A stretch of 7,345 nt of DNA from Oceanococcus sp041625325 (GTDB lineage Bacteria > Pseudomonadota > Gammaproteobacteria > Nevskiales > Oceanococcaceae), in NCBI GenBank assembly GCA_041625325.1, contig JBFJTN010000185.1:1-7345 (forward strand), read 5' to 3'. Positions within the stretch are counted from its first letter, which is position 1. Each line of letters opens with the position of its first letter. Below the pieces are notes generated by a model. That model had not been told where the DNA came from. It saw nothing but the letters and a program-made list of their open reading frames with translations, and made no database searches. Both the position numbers and the translations under genes were made by a program. This document shows positions 6,297-7,345 of the stretch, piece after piece.

Positions 6297-7277
6297 TCAG
6301 CCGATCCGCACCAGATAGCGTCCGCGGACCTGCGCGGCCATCAGCTGCTCGCAGGCCTGTGGCACCTCGGCCAGGCTGATCTCGCCCGCCACCAGGCGCT
6401 CCGGATCGGGCAGGCGCCAGTCACCGAAGACCTTCTCCCAGGCCGCCAGGCGCAGGGCGTGGGGAATGTCCACGGAATGGATGCCCAGCAGGTTGACCCC
6501 GCGCAGGATGAAGGGCATCACCGTGGTGTTCAGCTTGAAGGATGCGGCCAGGCCGATGCTCGCCACATTGCCGTGCGGGTGGGTGGTGGCCAGCAGCCAG
6601 GCCAGCATGTCGCCGCCCAGATTGTCCACCGCGCCGCCCCAGCGGGTGCGCATCAGCGGGCCTTCCGGCTTGCCGCAGTTCCGTGCATCGACGATCTCGG
6701 CCGCGCCCAGCTCGCGCAGATAGTCGGCGGCGTCGGTCTTGGCCGTGATCGCGTGGGCGGCAAAGCCGGCCCGGGCCAGCAGGGCGATGGCGATGGAGCC
6801 GACCCCGCCGGTGGCGCCGGTGACCGCGATGGGGCCCTGCTCCGGCGCCTGCTCATTGCGTAGCAGCTTGATCAGGGCGAGGGCGGCGGTGAAGCCGGCG
6901 GTGCCGTAGATCATCGCCTCGCGGGGCGAGAAATCCGCCGGCAGCGGGACGCAGAAATCCGCCGGCAGCTGGGCCTGTTCGGCCAGGCCGCCATTGAACT
7001 TCTCGCCGATGTTGGCGCCGCAGATGAGGACCTTGTCGCCCGGCTGATAGCGCCCGTCAGCGGATTCGATCACCTCGCCGGCGAGGTCGATGCCGGCGGT
7101 GCAGGGCAGCTGGCGCATGATCGGGCTGGAGCCGGTCACTGCCAGCGCATCCTTGTAGTTGAGGCAGGAATACGCGATGCGGATGCGCAGCTCGCCGTCG
7201 GCGGGCGGCGGGAAGTCCATGTCCACGAAACGGGCCTTTTCGCCCTTGTCCAGGACGCGCAGGGCCTGAAAGCTCAT
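6297..7277 (-). CDS. YhdH/AcuI-type medium-chain reductase (acryloyl-CoA reductase / quinone oxidoreductase family)
   Basis: A 326-residue cytoplasmic, zinc-free member of the MDR superfamily, matching E. coli YhdH closely in length and motif order. Characterised relatives (AcuI) reduce acryloyl-CoA to propionyl-CoA with NADPH; others are annotated only as quinone oxidoreductases. Visible landmarks are LNYKDALA at 39-46, TAGIDLAGEV at 60-69, NGGLAEQA at 95-102, YGTAGFTA at 124-131, the Rossmann loop VTGATGGVGS at 152-161, and the family stretch TTVMPFILRGVNLLGIHSV at 251-269. Thr178-Lys180 after the second Rossmann strand is where YhdH has Ser-Gly-Arg, which fits NADPH preference. The structural zinc cysteines of alcohol dehydrogenases are absent, as expected. 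GGAG six bases upstream sets the ATG at 7277. The actual substrate is inferred from the family only. Confidence 0.94.
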   Translation of the reverse strand: MSFQALRVLDKGEKARFVDMDFPPPADGELRIRIAYSCLNYKDALAVTGSSPIMRQLPCTAGIDLAGEVIESADGRYQPGDKVLICGANIGEKFNGGLAEQAQLPADFCVPLPADFSPREAMIYGTAGFTAALALIKLLRNEQAPEQGPIAVTGATGGVGSIAIALLARAGFAAHAITAKTDAADYLRELGAAEIVDARNCGKPEGPLMRTRWGGAVDNLGGDMLAWLLATTHPHGNVASIGLAASFKLNTTVMPFILRGVNLLGIHSVDIPHALRLAAWEKVFGDWRLPDPERLVAGEISLAEVPQACEQLMAAQVRGRYLVRIG

Positions 7278-7283
7278 GTCGTA

Positions 7284-7287
7284 CTCC
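7284..7287 (-). promoter_or_regulatory. Ribosome binding site of the YhdH/AcuI-type gene
   Basis: The minus strand reads GGAG six bases before the ATG at 7277, a good Shine-Dalgarno at normal spacing that supports this start. Confidence 0.75.
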
Positions 7288-7306
7288 GATACCTGAAGGG
7301 GCCGCC

Positions 7307-7315
7307 ATCCTAGCA
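7307..7315 (-). promoter_or_regulatory. Predicted extended -10 promoter of the YhdH/AcuI-type gene
   Basis: The minus strand reads TGC-TAGGAT, an extended -10 element 29 bases before the ATG, which would give a leader of roughly 20-25 nt. The -35 position is GC-rich with no match. The element is identical to the one predicted for the acyl-CoA dehydrogenase at 951-959. Confidence 0.5.
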
Positions 7316-7345
7316 GCCCCGCCGCCGGGACAGGCCGGGTTCAGC

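Overview
The window is GC-rich chromosomal DNA (roughly two-thirds GC by eye) with closely packed genes. It most likely comes from a gammaproteobacterium. The main evidence is a full-length PlsB-type glycerol-3-phosphate acyltransferase that follows the E. coli protein closely through its catalytic motifs. A Mip/FkpA-type lipoprotein peptidyl-prolyl isomerase and a YhdH/AcuI-type reductase fit that placement. I cannot name a genus. I see no rRNA, tRNA, CRISPR array, insertion sequence, phage gene or attachment site.

Layout: (1) 1-860, minus strand, the N-terminal half of a large acyl-CoA dehydrogenase that runs off the left edge. (2) 861-1204, a gene-free stretch with the likely promoter, a possible operator and several inverted repeats. 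(3) 1205-2182, minus strand, a family 2 glycosyltransferase with a C-terminal extension. (4) 2183-2403, a strong minus-strand terminator, a perfect 16-bp palindrome and further hairpins. (5) 2404-2868, minus strand, a small DUF4112 membrane protein. (6) 2909-5410, plus strand, plsB, divergent from the DUF4112 gene across only 40 bp. (7) 5490-6218, plus strand, a lipoprotein FKBP-type isomerase with a recognisable promoter. (8) 6235-6265, a bidirectional terminator shared with the convergent gene to its right. (9) 6297-7277, minus strand, a YhdH/AcuI-type reductase with a clear ribosome binding site and an extended -10 promoter at the right edge.

Most genes look like separate transcription units rather than one operon. 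Lipid and acyl-CoA metabolism is a loose theme (fatty acyl-CoA oxidation, first acylation of glycerol-3-phosphate, enoyl-CoA/quinone-type reduction), but the sequence does not tie these genes into one pathway. I did not find a convincing new biological system. The points most worth a second look are regulatory: a decamer containing an extended -10 shared by two promoters, a palindrome over one predicted -35 position, a terminator almost abutting the glycosyltransferase start, a 16-bp palindrome, and an eight-base homopolymer near the DUF4112 start.
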